In this document: positions 34,784 to 47,114 of the stretch, in pieces | Layout of the letters: each line of letters starts with the position of its first letter | How positions within the stretch are numbered: the first letter of the stretch is position 1 | Assembly: GCA_033060915.1 (NCBI GenBank) | Contig: CM065383.1 | Coordinates: forward strand, 11,103,501 to 11,167,500 | DNA from: Euryodendron excelsum | Taxonomy: Eukaryota > Streptophyta > Magnoliopsida > Ericales > Pentaphylacaceae | Direction: 5' to 3' | Length of the DNA stretch: 64,000 nucleotides | Translations under genes and position numbers: made by a program | The notes under the pieces: model-generated | What the model was told of the DNA's origin: nothing | Databases searched by the model: none | The model's input: only the letters and a program-made list of their open reading frames with translations

Positions 34784-36823
34784 TGTTGAGCCAAAATTGA
34801 TCCCCATGTTGATTTTGATGATAACAAAACCATGTGGTTGTTATCTAATGATTTCACTTAAGTGTGCAGATTAGATTATCATCATTTGATAACAAGAAAA
34901 TAATTGAGTTGATCGGTTGAGTATCCAACAAGAAGATTACTTAGGTAATCTTATTCTCAAAGAGTTTAAAGATGCTTAAGAAGTTCAACAAGTATTGAAA
35001 AGAAGGATGCAAGTGGTGATACCTGAAGAAGATATAAAGTTTGGATATACACATGTTTGGCAACATTCATAGCCAACTTATTCACTATGAAGACCCTCGA
35101 TTCTCATGGCTACATCAATCCACTAAAACATCAATTGCATAAGAAAGGGGGAGTAAAAGCTTGTATGCTTTGAGGTATAAAGCACAAAAGAAAAGGGGAG
35201 TAAGTTTTTGTTTATCACATTGAAGAATTTGTATTGAGAAGCTTGTCAAGAAAGATTAAAGGTTGATGAAGTATGATGAGTTGATACATTCAGCAATCTT
35301 ATAGTCACAACCTCATTTAAATGACTCTTACAAGACATGGAAGCTCACCTTGGAAGATTTGAAGATGTCTTGAAAGTATTGATAAGAAATCACAAGAGTT
35401 GAAAGCTTCATTAAAGATTATATTGAAGTCTTGAATAGATAGAAAAAGTTATAGAAGAAATCAAGTTGATAAAGATCAAACAAAGAAATTGAAAGAGTTC
35501 AAATAAGCATGAAAGATCAATTGAAGAAAAGAGATCTTAAGTCTTGGAAGCTCTCTTGAAGATTTTGAAGAAGACTTAGATCAATGAAAGAAGTGATGTT
35601 GATTGAAGAACTCTAAATGTAATCAAAAGTGCATTGATTTCATCTTAAAGAGTTGAAGGTCTTCTTGAAGTCAACATGCCTTGAAGAAGTCTTTTCAAGC
35701 CTTAAAAACGTTAGTTGGATGATCTTTAAAGAGCTTGAAGATATTGAAGAAGATTGAAGAAATATTGCAAAAGCTAAGGATTTTCCTAAAAAGAGTCGAC
35801 CCCTCAAGTAGAAAGAGTCGACTCATTCAAACAGAGGGTGAAAATGTTGATGGAGATCAAAAGAGTCGACCCCTTACTCTAACAGAGTCGACTCATTCAA
35901 ACAGAGAATTGATTTTGTAGTGTTAGACAAAAAGAGTCAACCCCTGGAACAAAAGAGTCGACTCATTTGGGCAAAACCTTGAAAATCTGCTGAAACATAA
36001 AAAGAGTCGACCCTTGCTTAAAAAAAGTCGACTCATTTACAGTAACGACTCTATTTTTAAACATTATACTCCGCCGTTTTCGTATTAAATGGTCTCCCAT
36101 CCACCACCAACGGCTAGAAACAATCTATGGCTATATATACAAGATCCCCAACACATATATGATTATGAAGAACAAGAAGAACATGAAAAAAACACAAGAT
36201 TAATTGCTACAAAGTAATATATCATCTCTTACATCTTATCCTCTGTTTTTATTCATTTGAAGGGTTCTTGAGTGAGCTGAAAATTTGTTTATCTACTCTT
36301 TGAGAGAGAGTTATTCATTGTACAACATTCATTTATTATTAGGTTGGTTTGTAAACTCGTGAGCTTGAGTGTTCTTGAAAAAAACACTTGTGAGTTTGAG
36401 TGTAGCTTGGGAAAATCACTTGTAAGTTTGAGTGAAACTTGGAAAAAATCACTCGTAAGTTTGAGTGAAGCTTGGACAAAATCTCTTGGGTTGTGAGAGC
36501 TTGGGGAAGAGCTCTTGTAAGAGTGAGCTGGGCACTTGTAGCAAAACTAGTAGCTGTGTAAGGGAAGTTTACATAGTAGAATACCTTCAAGAGGATCGAG
36601 GAAGAGAGGACGTAGGCAAGGTTGGCCGAACCTCCATAAATCTAGTGTTGTTCATATCTTTGCTCATATTATTTCCTTACATTACATTATATTGTTTGCT
36701 TACTTGGTTATTAGTTTGATTGCTCACTGCTACATTACTTAAATTGTTTTTAGTTGCATTGTTTGATATAAATTTTATAAAACCCAATTCAGCCCCCTCT
36801 TGGGTTGCCTATTTGGGCCAACA
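34784..36823 (+). repeat. 5' LTR of the copia element
   Basis: 2040 bp, from TGTTGAGCC to GGGCCAACA. It contains the paired GAGTCGAC array at about 35.79-36.04 kb and near its end 'ggatcgaggaagagaggacg'. Small frames inside it (35735-35920, 36465-36719) recur or decay between the two LTRs and are not genes. Confidence 0.93.
35790..36045. repeat. ~70-bp minisatellite of paired GAGTCGAC motifs in the copia 5' LTR
   Basis: Four units, each with AAAAGAGTCGACCCCT then 10-20 bases then AGAGTCGACTCATT. Units begin near 35790, 35860, 35930 and 36000. The right LTR has the same array at about 42125-42375 with several mutated sites. Confidence 0.9.
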
Positions 36824-36825
36824 AT

Positions 36826-36837
36826 TGGTATCAGAGC
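36826..36837 (+). other. Primer binding site (initiator Met tRNA type)
   Basis: TGGTATCAGAGC, two bases after the LTR end. This is the standard plant copia primer site complementary to the 3' end of initiator tRNA-Met. Confidence 0.93.
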
Positions 36838-36879
36838 TAGTGTTCTATTTTAAAGGCTTAACATCCTTAGAGTTGATCC

Positions 36880-38459
36880 ATGGCAACCATATTTGAAAGC
36901 TCTCTAAGTGAGGGTCAATCTACTAGTAGACCACCTTTGTTCAATAGAACAAATTGTAACTATTGGAAAAATAGAATGAAGATTTACATACAATCTGTAG
37001 ATTATGAATTATAGAGAATTATTTTAAATGGTCCTAAGGTCCCTACGAAAATGATAGAAACAATGGCTGTTTTCAAACCAGAAAATGAATGGGATGAATC
37101 TGATTATGGATCATGCAGCTAAATGCTAAAGCTATGAATTTATTGTATTGTGCATTAGACCCAAATGAATTTAATAGGATATCTTCTTGTGAATCAGCAA
37201 AAGAAATTTGAGATAGATTAGAGGCTACTCATGAAGGAACCAACCAAGTTAAGGAGTCGAAAATAAATATTCTTATACATAACTATGAGCTGTTTAGAAT
37301 GAAACCTGAAGAAACTATTGCCGAAATGTTTACAAGGTTTATTGACATTGTAAATGGATTAAAATTTTTTGGAAAGGTATATTCTAATAGTGAACAGGTA
37401 AGGAAAATACTCAGATCATTGCCCAGAAATTGGGAAGCAAAGGTGATTGCAATTTAAGAAGCAAAAAATCTGGACACCTTGCCCTTAAAAGAATTACTTG
37501 GATCACTCATGACATATGAGCTAACCCAAGGTCAGAATGTCCAAGAAGATGATGAAAAGAAGAAAAGGGTTATTGCTTTCAAATTCACAACTTCAGAAAA
37601 TGAATCTGATAGTGATGAAGAAAATGAAGAAGAACTTACTATGCTTACAAGGAAGTTCGAGAAATTCTTGAAAAGAAAATGGAGAGGAGGAAAGAAGCTT
37701 GAACCTCAAGGAGATTCCAGCAAGAATGACTCTTCCATCATTTGCTTTGAATGTAAAAAGCCTGGACATAACAAACCTGAATGTCCTCAACTCAAAAAGA
37801 GATGGAAGAATGGCAGGGGAGCAAAAGCATTAGCTACAACATGGAGTGACATTGAAAGCTCCAGCTCGGATGAGGAATCTGAAACTGAAGAAGAGGCCAA
37901 TCTCTGCTTAATGGCTCATGGAGATAAAAAAGAAAATGAGGTAACAAATTCTTATTTTACTTTTAATGAATTACAATATGCTTTTGATGATTTGCTTACT
38001 AAATTTAAGAAATCTGGTATAAAGAATGGTTTGCTCAAAAAGATGATTGCTTCTCTTACAAACGAAAATGAGAATTTACAATCTACAAATGATCTTTTGA
38101 AAAAGAAAAATTCTGTTTTGAAAGAAAAAGTAAATGACTTAGAAAATTCTCTTACAAAGTGTGTTGATGAGAAAGAAAATCTTAATGCTATGCTTGGTAA
38201 ACAAAAGTGTTCTCTTGACAAGGCTGGAATAGGTTATAATCCTTTCAAGAAGAAAAAGATTTTCAAAAATCATTTTGAGGCCTCCTTGAGAAAATTTCAA
38301 ATTACTTGTTTTTATTGCCATAAGAAAGGTCATCTTGCTAATCAATGCTTTGAAATGCAAAAATCATATGCTCATAAGAAGGTTTTGGTTCTAAAAGGAA
38401 CATTGAACACTAACCCCCAAGGACCTAAGATGATTTGGGTACCAAATAACAAAACTTGA
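36880..38459 (+). pseudogene. Copia gag pseudogene
   Basis: Starts ATG at 36880 with the Maximus/SIRE-type start MATIFESSLSEGQ, then RPPLFN and NYWKNRMKIYI. The following UBN2/gag-like region includes LLYCALDPNEFNRI and ETIAEMFTRF. A C-terminal open stretch (37479-38459, 326 codons) carries two CCHC zinc knuckles, CFECKKPGHNKPEC and CFYCHKKGHLANQC, that would bind the element's RNA, with an acidic/lysine-rich coiled-coil-like linker between them. The upstream half is broken: TAG at 37012 (Trp context), a frameshift near 37115, TGA at 37210 (Trp context) and TAA at 37455 (Gln context). No full-length Gag can be made. Confidence 0.9.
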
Positions 38460-38594
38460 ATTGTCCTCATTGTAGGTTTGCCTACAATCCAATCCTAAGT
38501 CAAGAAGGATTGTTGGCATTGGAATGTGGCTTCTTAAAGTATATAACTGGAAGAAATATTATAGAATCTAAGTCGTGTGCATTAGAGATCTATT

Positions 38595-38830
38595 CAAAAG
38601 ATTTGATGTGGGAAACTCAAAGTTATTAAGCAATCCCATGGCCACACCAACAAGCTGGATGGTGATAATCAAGGTACTCCTCTTAATACTAAACTTTACA
38701 GAAGCATGATATGATCCTTTTTATATCTCACTGCTAGCTGAACATATATCATGTTTAATATTTGTATATATGTAAGATTTCTTGTCATTCCTAAAGAATC
38801 ACACATATTGACTGTTAAGAGTATTGGGCA
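38595..38830 (+). pseudogene. Remnant of copia reverse transcriptase, C-terminal end
   Basis: Frames read FKRFDVGNSK, then NPMATPT, KLDGDNQGTPLNTKLYRSMI, stop, SFLYLTAS, stop, TYIMFN. This is the Ty1/copia RT tail (normally KLYR-MIGSLLYLTASRPDIMF). One frameshift and two stop codons are present. Only about 190 bases separate it from the end of gag. Protease, integrase and the YVDD-containing core are therefore deleted, and RNase H does not follow. Confidence 0.85.
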
Positions 38831-41108
38831 TGTGCAATCCTTTAATTTGATTGATTTTGATGATATATATATATATATATGCTATGTATTTCATGTTGAG
38901 CGTGTGCAATCCATTATCCTGAGTGCTTAGGTTGTTATATACATTTGATAATGCATATAAATCTTTTGAAATCAATTACATGTCTATTTGCTGCATTTCA
39001 TGGCATTCAAAAAATCATTTCTGCATTTTATGAGAAAAAGAGTCAACTCATGTCTTTAAGGAGTTGACCCCGGGATTCTGGAATTTGCCCTAGAAGTCCT
39101 TTGTTAAAAAGAGTCGACTCCTCTTGTCAAAAGAGTCGACCAATATTGACAGATAGCTTAAAAAATCTTTTCACACAGAAAATGAGTTGATCGTTTGGCA
39201 TATTCATAAATATGTTTGAATTTTATTTGGATTAATTATGTACATACATTATGCATGGATTTCAAATCTTATTGTTAACTAATCTTCATCAATTGCATTT
39301 CCAAATACCAAGATTGACTTTTGCCTCTCATTCTATCTATTCAAAATTTTCAAATCAACCTTTATCTACCTAAACCTCTCACAAAGAAGAAATGAGTCAA
39401 GGAGAAAGTTTTGAACATGGAATTATTAGATATTGTGCACCAGAAATGAGAAGCAACAAAAAGAAAGGGAAAGACAAATCCTCTCAAATGACAAAGAAAT
39501 ATTGTTGAAAAATAAGAGGATGATTGGCTGGAAAATGATCCTTATTTTGAGAAGATATCTGTAAAGGAAAGGTGTGAACTTGAAATACTTCTCTAAAAAA
39601 GTTATCAAAGGAAGATGGATTGAATTTGATTATATTTATGATGTTGAATTGTTCTTCATGCAGGCTTATCTATTTGAGACTAAGATCACTTTAACAACAT
39701 ATATAGTGATTCACATGGAAACTGAGAAGATCTTGTTTGCATTATGAAATGATCTTGACCAAGATTCTTTAAAGTGAATTTAAAAGAGAAAGCAAAGAAG
39801 AAGGTGATATCAAATACTGATGAGTATAATCAGTCTACACTACTAAGGATAAGATACCAGTTGAATGAATGAACAAATATTTGGTTTTTGAAGCAAAAAC
39901 TAGATATCATTCTGAGGGGGAGGATACTCCAATCAAGAGGAACTTCTAAAGCAAGAGGAAGAAATTTCAAGAGCTGTAAAGAACATTCTTTTCATGATAA
40001 AAAATTCTGCAAATTGACAAATAGATGTCCTAATGGGCATGATGATGGAGATGAAGGAATATCAAAAAATTGTGGCTGCAAGAAACAAAGCAAAATAGGA
40101 GATTAGAAGAGCTTGTACTATGGACTAAACTCCAGTAAGAAGGGACTCAAGCAGTAGTTCATGTGTAGAAGAATATGGAAAAGAAAGCACTTCACTCTTT
40201 GACAAGGAAGAGATTGTTTCTGACGAGGAATCACCTGCAGAAATTCAGATAGCCACTCCCACTCAAACCTGACAAATTTTTACTCCTAAAAACATCCCCA
40301 AAACCAAGGCCATACTATCTTAAACCAAGAACCTTAACTTCCAAACTCTCTAAAGATCCAATTGATATGACCAAATCCCCACTTACATGATTAGCATTAG
40401 CATTGCATGATTTTGCATTAGCATTACGTTGTTGCATTTTAAATTTTCTGATTATATGGGTTGTGATCTTAATGAAAAACTATTTTGTTTCGTGAATGTT
40501 AATGACTATCATTCATTTTGAATATTTTGCATGCTAGCATATGTTTGATGCTTAATATTCTTCTTGATTTTGATGGAATAATATCTTAAGTGTTTGTATG
40601 AACTTTCTATATTATTACCCACACTACTTAAGTGTTCGCTATTTGGTTGTTGATACACTTTCAAGTATTATCATTCTATCTTAATATTTTTTGTTATTGT
40701 ACCTGTTATAAGTCTCTCATAAATTATTTTTGATAAGTTGATAAAAAGGGAGAGAATTATTGTATGCCATAGCAAAGAGAAATCCTTTATTAAGGGGGAG
40801 AGATAATCTATTTGAAAATAGGGGAGAAATATTTATGTACATAATTTTATATCTTCCATAGGGGGAGAAATATTTTTATTAAGAAGAAAATCTGGAATAT
40901 ACATGAATATTTTCTACTATATATTTGCATTATATTTTTGCTAGCCCTTTTTGATTGATTAACAAAAAGGGGGAGAAATATTCTATAAAAATATATGAAA
41001 ATATATGAAAAAGGGAAAGAAATATAATGTGTAAAGAGTATTCTTAATTTGATATGTTTCATTTATATTGACCTTAATTGCATATATTTTTAAGGTTTTG
41101 TCATCATC
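38831..41108 (+). other. 3' internal region of the copia element, decayed
   Basis: No intact gene. 39390-39790 holds broken frames (MSQGESFEHGIIRY; KVIKGRWIEFDYIYDVELFF) of the kind seen in the extra 3' (env-like) ORF region of Maximus/SIRE elements; that assignment is weak. Two more GAGTCGAC-type motif pairs occur at 39050-39140. From 40740 on there is a series of polypurine-like tracts. Confidence 0.5.
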
Positions 41109-41121
41109 AAAAAGGGGGAGA
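40744..41121 (+). repeat. Repeated polypurine-tract-like motifs before the copia 3' LTR
   Basis: AAAAAGGGAGAGAA (40744), TAAGGGGGAGAGA (about 40791), TAGGGGAGAAATA (about 40820), TAGGGGGAGAAATA (about 40859), AAAAAGGGGGAGAAATA (about 40966) and AAAAAGGGGGAGA (41109-41121). The last abuts the LTR and is the likely functional tract. Confidence 0.8.
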
Positions 41122-41122
41122 T

Positions 41123-43150
41123 TGTTGAGTCAAGGTTGATCCCCATGTCCATTTTGATGATAACAAAATCATGTGGTTGTTATCTAATGATTTCACTTGA
41201 GTGTGCAGATTAGATTATCATCATTTGATAACAAAAAAATAATTGAGTTGATCGGTTGAGTATCCAACAATAAAATTACTTAGGTAATCTTATTCTCAAA
41301 GAGTTTAAAGATGCTCAAGGAGTTCAACAAGTATTGAAAAGAAGGATGCAAGTGGTGACACTTGAAGAAGATATAAAGTTTGGATATGCACATGTTTGGC
41401 AACATTCATAGCCAACTTATTCACTATGAAGACCCTCGATCCTCATGGCTACATCAATCCACTAAAGCATCAATTGCATAAGAAAGGGGGAGTAAAAGCT
41501 TGTATACTCTGAGGTATAAAGCACAAAAGAAAAGGGGAGTAAGTTTCTGTTTATCACATTGAAGAATTTGTATTGAAAAGCTTGTCAAGAAATATCAAAG
41601 GTTGATGAAGTATGATGAGTTGATACATTCAGCAATCTCATAGTCACAACCTCATTTAGATGACTCTTACAAGACATGGAAGCTCTCCTTGGAAGATTTG
41701 AAGATGTCTTGAAAGTATTGATAAGAAATCACAAGAGTTGGAAGCTTCATTAAAGATTATATTGAAGTCTTGAATAGATGGAAAAGTAATAGAAGAAATC
41801 AAGTTGATAAAAATCAAGCAAAGAAATTGAAAGAGTTTAAATAAGCATGAAAGATCAATTGAAGAAAAGAGATCTTAAGTCTTGAAAGCTCTCTTGAAGA
41901 TTTTGTAGAAGACTTAGATCAATGAAAGAAGTGATGTTGATTGAAGAACTCTAAATGTAATCAAAAGTGTATTGGTTTCATCTTGAAGAGCTGAAAGTGT
42001 TCTTGAAGTCAACATGCCTTGAAGAAGTCGTTTCAAGCCTTAGAAACCTTAGTTGGATGATCCTTAAAGAGCTTGAAGATATTGAAGAAGATTGAAGAAA
42101 TATTGCAAAAGCTAAGGATTTTCCTAAAAAGAGTCGACCCCTCAAGTAGAAAAAGTTGACTCATTCAAACAGAAGGTGAAAATGTTAATGGAGATAAAAA
42201 AAAGTTGACCCCTTACTCTAAAAAAGTCGACTTATTCAAACAGAGAGTTGATTTTGTAGTGTTAGACAAAAAGAGTCAACCCCTGGAACAAAAGAGTCGA
42301 CTCATTTGGGCAAAACCTTGAAAAATCTGCTGAAACATAAAAAGAGCCCTGCTTAAAAATGGTCGACTCATTTACAGCAACGGCTCTATTTTTGAACGTT
42401 ATACTCCGCCGTTTTCGTATTAAATGGTCTCCCATCCACCACCAATGGCTAGAAACAATCTATGGCTATATATACAAGATCCTCAACACATATATGATTA
42501 TGAAGAACATGAGAAGAACGCAAGATTAAATGCTACAAAGTGATATTTCATCTCTTACATCTTATACTCTATTTTTATTAATTTGGGGGGGTTCTTGAGT
42601 GAGTTGAAAATTTGTTTATCTACTCTTTGAGAGAGAGTTATTCATTGTACAACATTCATTTATTATTAGGTTGGTTTGTAAACTTGTGAGTTTGAGTGTT
42701 CTTGAAAAAAACACTTGTGAGTTTGAGTGTAGCTTGGGAAAATCACTTGTAAGTTTGAGTGAAGCTTGGACAAAATCACTCGTAAGTTTGAGAAAAGCTT
42801 GGACAAAATCTCTTGGGTTGTGAGAGCTTGGAGAAGAGCTTTTGTAATAGTGAGCTGGGCACTTGTAGCAAAACTAGCAACTGTGTAAGGGAAGTTTATA
42901 TAGTTGAATACCTTCGAGAGGATCGAGGAAGAGAGGACGTAGGCAAGGTTGGCCGAACCTCTATAAATCTGGTGTTATTCATCTTTTTGCTCATATTATT
43001 TCCTTGCATTACATTATATTGTTTGCTTGTTTGGTTATTAGTTTAATTGCTGACTGCTACATTACTTAAATTGTTTTTAGTTGCATTGTTTGATATAAAT
43101 TTTATAAAATCCAATTCACCCCCCTCTTGGGTTGCCTATTTGGGCCAACA
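41123..43150 (+). repeat. 3' LTR of the copia element
   Basis: 2028 bp, collinear with the 5' LTR and flanked on the right by tttag. The paired-motif array at 42125-42375 has lost several GTCGAC cores, for example to GTTGAC. Confidence 0.93.
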
Positions 43151-43707
43151 TTTAGGGCTCCTATGGCCAATGTAAAAGGGAAACCACTCAAGAGAGGGTT
43201 CCATAGGGCCATTCTAACCACTAAACTTGAGATAATAGAAACCTTAGGAATTAGAGAGTTTGAAGACTATTTTTGTGAAAGTTGGAATGCAATGATGCAA
43301 AGAGTGTGAGTTGAGGGTTAGTGGGGGATTTTCTAAAGCATGACTTCTACGATCTCATACTAAACTTCAAGGAGCCAACCTTTGAAACCATTTTGAAAAG
43401 AACATAGAGCTTGAAAGTGGCATAAAAATAAAATGATGCAAGCTTGGTAAAACATGGTTATAAACATAGAAATGAAGCCAAGCACACAAACATGATCAAG
43501 ATAGCAAAATGCAAGGGGGTCATGAATACATACAAAGTTTTAGGCTACACCACATAATCAAGGGGCTCTTAGGCCATACCATCTTAAAGTAGGCTAGTGA
43601 GAGATCCCTCTACACGTTGGCTCCCACTAACTTTCCTCTAGGGATGAACCAAGAGCTCTCTTGGCTCAAGAATGCAAGAAAGGGGGTTAAAGATGGGGGT
43701 TAAAATA

Positions 43708-45487
43708 TGTTGGCCCAAGTAGGCAACCCAAGAGGGGGGGGTGAATTGGGTTTTATAGAATTTTTAACAAGAATTTCAACTAAAACTTGTTTATGTATTT
43801 TAACAATAATTAATCGAAATATATATATATCAAGCAAGTGGAGTATGTATCAATATATATATATATATATATATATTTATGCAAACATGTATAGTGAGCA
43901 ATTAAACAAAACAGAGGCAGAAGAGAAGTGCACCAGATTTATAGAGGTTCGGCCAACCTTGCCTACGTCCTCTCTTCTTCGATCCTTTCGAAGGAATTCC
44001 ACTATGCAATACTCCTTACACAGCCGCTGGTTGTGCCACGAGTGCCCAGCTCACTCTTTACAAAAGCTTCTTCCCAAGCTTTCAAAACTCAAGAGATTTT
44101 GTCCAAGCTTCTCTTAAACTTACAAGTGTTTTTCCCAAGAACACTTAAACTTACAAGGTTACAAACCCACCCAAACGAGAATGAATGAAGATTATACAAA
44201 GAGTGACTCTCCTAGTGAGTATACAAATGAATACAACTCAATGGATAACTTTAAACACTCAGCAAAAATATATGGCAGTTAGGTACAGATGATTTTCAGC
44301 TTCAAGCACTTGATATGAATGGTATGATTGCTCTTCACTCCCTTTTTGAAGCTGTATGTATCTCATATATATAGGTATGGATCGATTCTAGCCGTTGGAG
44401 AAGTATGGGAGAAGATTTGGTTGTGTTTGTGCCCATACCGTCTGTCAGAAAACTAGCCGTTACGGTCTAGGAGTCGACTCTTTTCAACAATGAGTCGACT
44501 CTTTTTGCATTTCAGCAGATATTTCAAGTTTCTGTCCAAATGAGTCGACTCTTTTGTCCCAGGAGTCGACTCTTTTCAGTAGTCTACAGAATTGTTTGTT
44601 CTCTGTTGCAATGAGTCGACTCTTTTTAGCCAGGAGTCGACTCTTTTAAGCTTCTAGCAGAATTCCAAGGCTCTGTTCGAATGAGTCGGCTCTTTTAACT
44701 TGAGGAGTCGACCCTTTTTCCAAAAACCCATATTTTTGCAACTTTTCTTCATTCTTTTTCAAAGCTTCCAATCTCTTCAAAGATCATCTAAATAGGCTTT
44801 TTAAAGCTTGCAAACACTTCTTCAAGATTAGATGACTCCAAGAACATCTTCAATCCATTCAAGGTGAGTTTTCTTCATTTTCATCACTTGTAGAGCTCTT
44901 CCATTATCATAGCTTCATCCATTGATTCAAGTCTTCTTCAATATCTTCAAGAGAGCTTCCATGACTTAGAATCTTCATTTCTTCAATCAGCATGGCTTCT
45001 TCATGGACTTCAACAACTCAAGAAAGCTTTCCAAATCTTGTGATTCCTTCCATGTCTTCAAGACATCTTTACATCTATCAAGAAAGCTTTTATGTTTTTG
45101 AGTTGGTCTCTTCTTTTTCCATTCTTGCAAGATATCTTCAAGTACTCAAAGTCTTCAATCTTTTAAATCAAGACTTTGATCATTTTCATTCTTCTTCTTT
45201 GATATCCATCATCTTCATTCCCTTATAAAATCACCATTGTAGAATATGCTATTCTTTCATGCTTATCAATCTTCAATCTAGGATTTTCATCAACTTGAGA
45301 ATCCTTTTTCTTCTTATAATATCACCTTTGTAGAATACATCACTTCATCATGCTTTTCATCATAAGTCCTCTATTATGATAAGCTTCAAGTCAAGATCTA
45401 ATTAATAATTCCTCTGCACACTAAGTAGAATTATTAAATCATTTAACCATGTTTTGTTATCATCAAAATCAAGGCATTGACTCAACA
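43708..45487 (-). mobile_element. Solo LTR of a Maximus/SIRE-type copia element
   Basis: Plus strand runs from tgttggcccaagtaggcaac to ttgactcaaca. It is flanked by aaata (43703-43707, 45488-45492). At 1780 bp it is one LTR, in the opposite orientation to the neighbouring copia element and clearly a different subfamily. It contains a paired GAGTCGACTC array. The frames at 43707-44188 and 44992-45228 are not conserved as genes. Confidence 0.9.
44468..44715. repeat. Paired GAGTCGACTC array in the solo copia LTR
   Basis: Four pairs of the form aggagtcgactctttt then aatgagtcgactcttttt, period about 75 bp. The last pair is mutated to gagtcggctc and gagtcgaccc. Confidence 0.9.
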
Positions 45488-46189
45488 AAATAGAGAATAG
45501 CCTAAGTAGACTAGGAGGGAGAAAAGAGGAGTAGGGAAAGACAAAAAATGTAAAAGAGATACCACCTTTTGCCTTCAACACATTTGTAGTCTTCAATGGA
45601 TGCCTTGACTTGAACTTAAATGACTTCAAGAAGGTTTGAGGGGCTGGAAATGAGTGTTTAATGGTGTATGAGGCTATATGGGTGAAGTGTATAGGGTTGT
45701 GGGAGGTGGAATCTTGCCTAAGTGTTAGAGGAGGAGAATGTGTATGGAGATTCGAGGTTTTGGAGCAATATTAGCAGAGCTTTGCATCAATTTTGGAGTT
45801 GGAATATGCAAAAAGTGGGGGGGGGGGGTTCTAGTATTTATAGGCAACCTGGAACAGGCCTAGCGCATGTGCTACATGCGCCAGTACTGTTCCATTGCCA
45901 GAATGACACGTGGCACCCTATGTACTGGTTAAATCTCGACGATTGATCAAAATTTGGTTGATCTGATCAAAATCTAGACGCATGTAGCATACGCTTCATC
46001 ACCGAGAATGTTCATTTAAACTTTGTCTCGATAATTGAGCCAATCGGGAAGGTTTCGGGAAAATCGATCGCGCCCGCGAGGTTCTCTTAGGATTTCTCAT
46101 GAACTTTCATGTTTTCAAAGAGTTGGAATGATGTTCAGAAGTGTGAGATATCATCTCAGAAAATGTGCATAAAATAGCATCTTTGTGGA

Positions 46190-46640
46190 GCGTCTGTGAT
46201 ACGCTTCGTGGGCGATCGAAAGTAGCTATTTTCGTGTTGCATGATTGAAAATTTCGGGAAGCGATCTCTTTGATCAGGTCGTACTGATGGAAAGTACTCT
46301 AGAAGTACTTTCGAGAATTCCCTAACTTGCGCATTTCTCTAGTCGTTTGATGATGTGTTTCAATCAGGGAATCGGAGAAAAAGTCAATCTTGGCGGAGCG
46401 TCTGCAAGACACTCCAGGGGTTGTTGAAAGTGGCATTGTTCGAGCCATACGATGGGGGCTTCGGGAAGCGATCTATCCGATCGAGCTATATCAATGGAAA
46501 GATCTATGAATGAACTTTCAGGAATTCTCTGATTTACGCTTTTCTCAAGTATTTTGACAATGCGTTATAACTAGGGAATCGAGAGGAACATGAATTTGGG
46601 CGGAGCAGTTGTGAGACGCTCTAGGGAACTTTTATCGAGT
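46190..46640. repeat. Triplicated hairpin motif in the nested giant solo LTR
   Basis: Hairpin-like GGAGCGTCT...A-ACGCT-C copies near 46195, 46397 and 46607, about 205 bp apart, matching those in the outer LTRs. Confidence 0.8.
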
Positions 46641-47114
46641 CATGGGTGTTTAGTGTCGTGAGGTCTTCCTTAGGTTAAACGGGGGCTCATGACGAGATCC
46701 GCCGTTCAGTAACCAAGGACCGGTGTTATTTTGGGGAGCGTTCGGGTTGTCAGGGGCAAAAAGGTCATTTTGGCCGGGTTTAGTTGGAAATGATCCGGAA
46801 TGGACCGTAGTGACATGTTAAGCGTGCCGGGTCATTCTGAAATGAACCCGAGAGAGCCTTTTACTGTTCGGTGGGATTTGTGCAGTGTTGGGGTGTTTAG
46901 GGGCAAAATGGTCATTTTGACCGAAGTTAACCAGAATGGGACCGAATGGCATGTGGAATACACCTAAAAATTTAATAACATTTTAGAAGGGTGGACTTAT
47001 CATTTTGAGGGATTTTAAGCTTTCTCAAAACTTGCCTGGAGGCCCAAGGGGCAGGTTTGGTCATTTTTCACCGAATCGGGCTAGCAAGCGCCGATATTGA
47101 CCTAGGTGTTAGTT

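Larger units (their letters stand above)
34784..43150 (+). mobile_element. Ty1/copia retrotransposon of Maximus/SIRE type, internally deleted
   Basis: Two ~2.03 kb LTRs start tgttgag and end 'cttgggttgcctatttgggc' then caaca. They are flanked by the 5-bp duplication tttag (34779-34783, 43151-43155). The initiator-tRNA primer site TGGTATCAGAGC lies 2 bases after the left LTR, and a polypurine tract precedes the right one. The internal region is only about 4.3 kb: a decayed gag, a scrap of reverse transcriptase and a long 3' non-coding part. Protease, integrase and most of the polymerase are gone. My hand comparison of the first ~385 LTR bases found about 17 differences, so insertion is not very recent. 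Confidence 0.93.

Noticed and set aside
36465..36719. Frames near the end of the copia LTRs (also 42813-43046)
   Set aside because: They are the same LTR sequence in both places, differ in length, and resemble no known retroelement protein.
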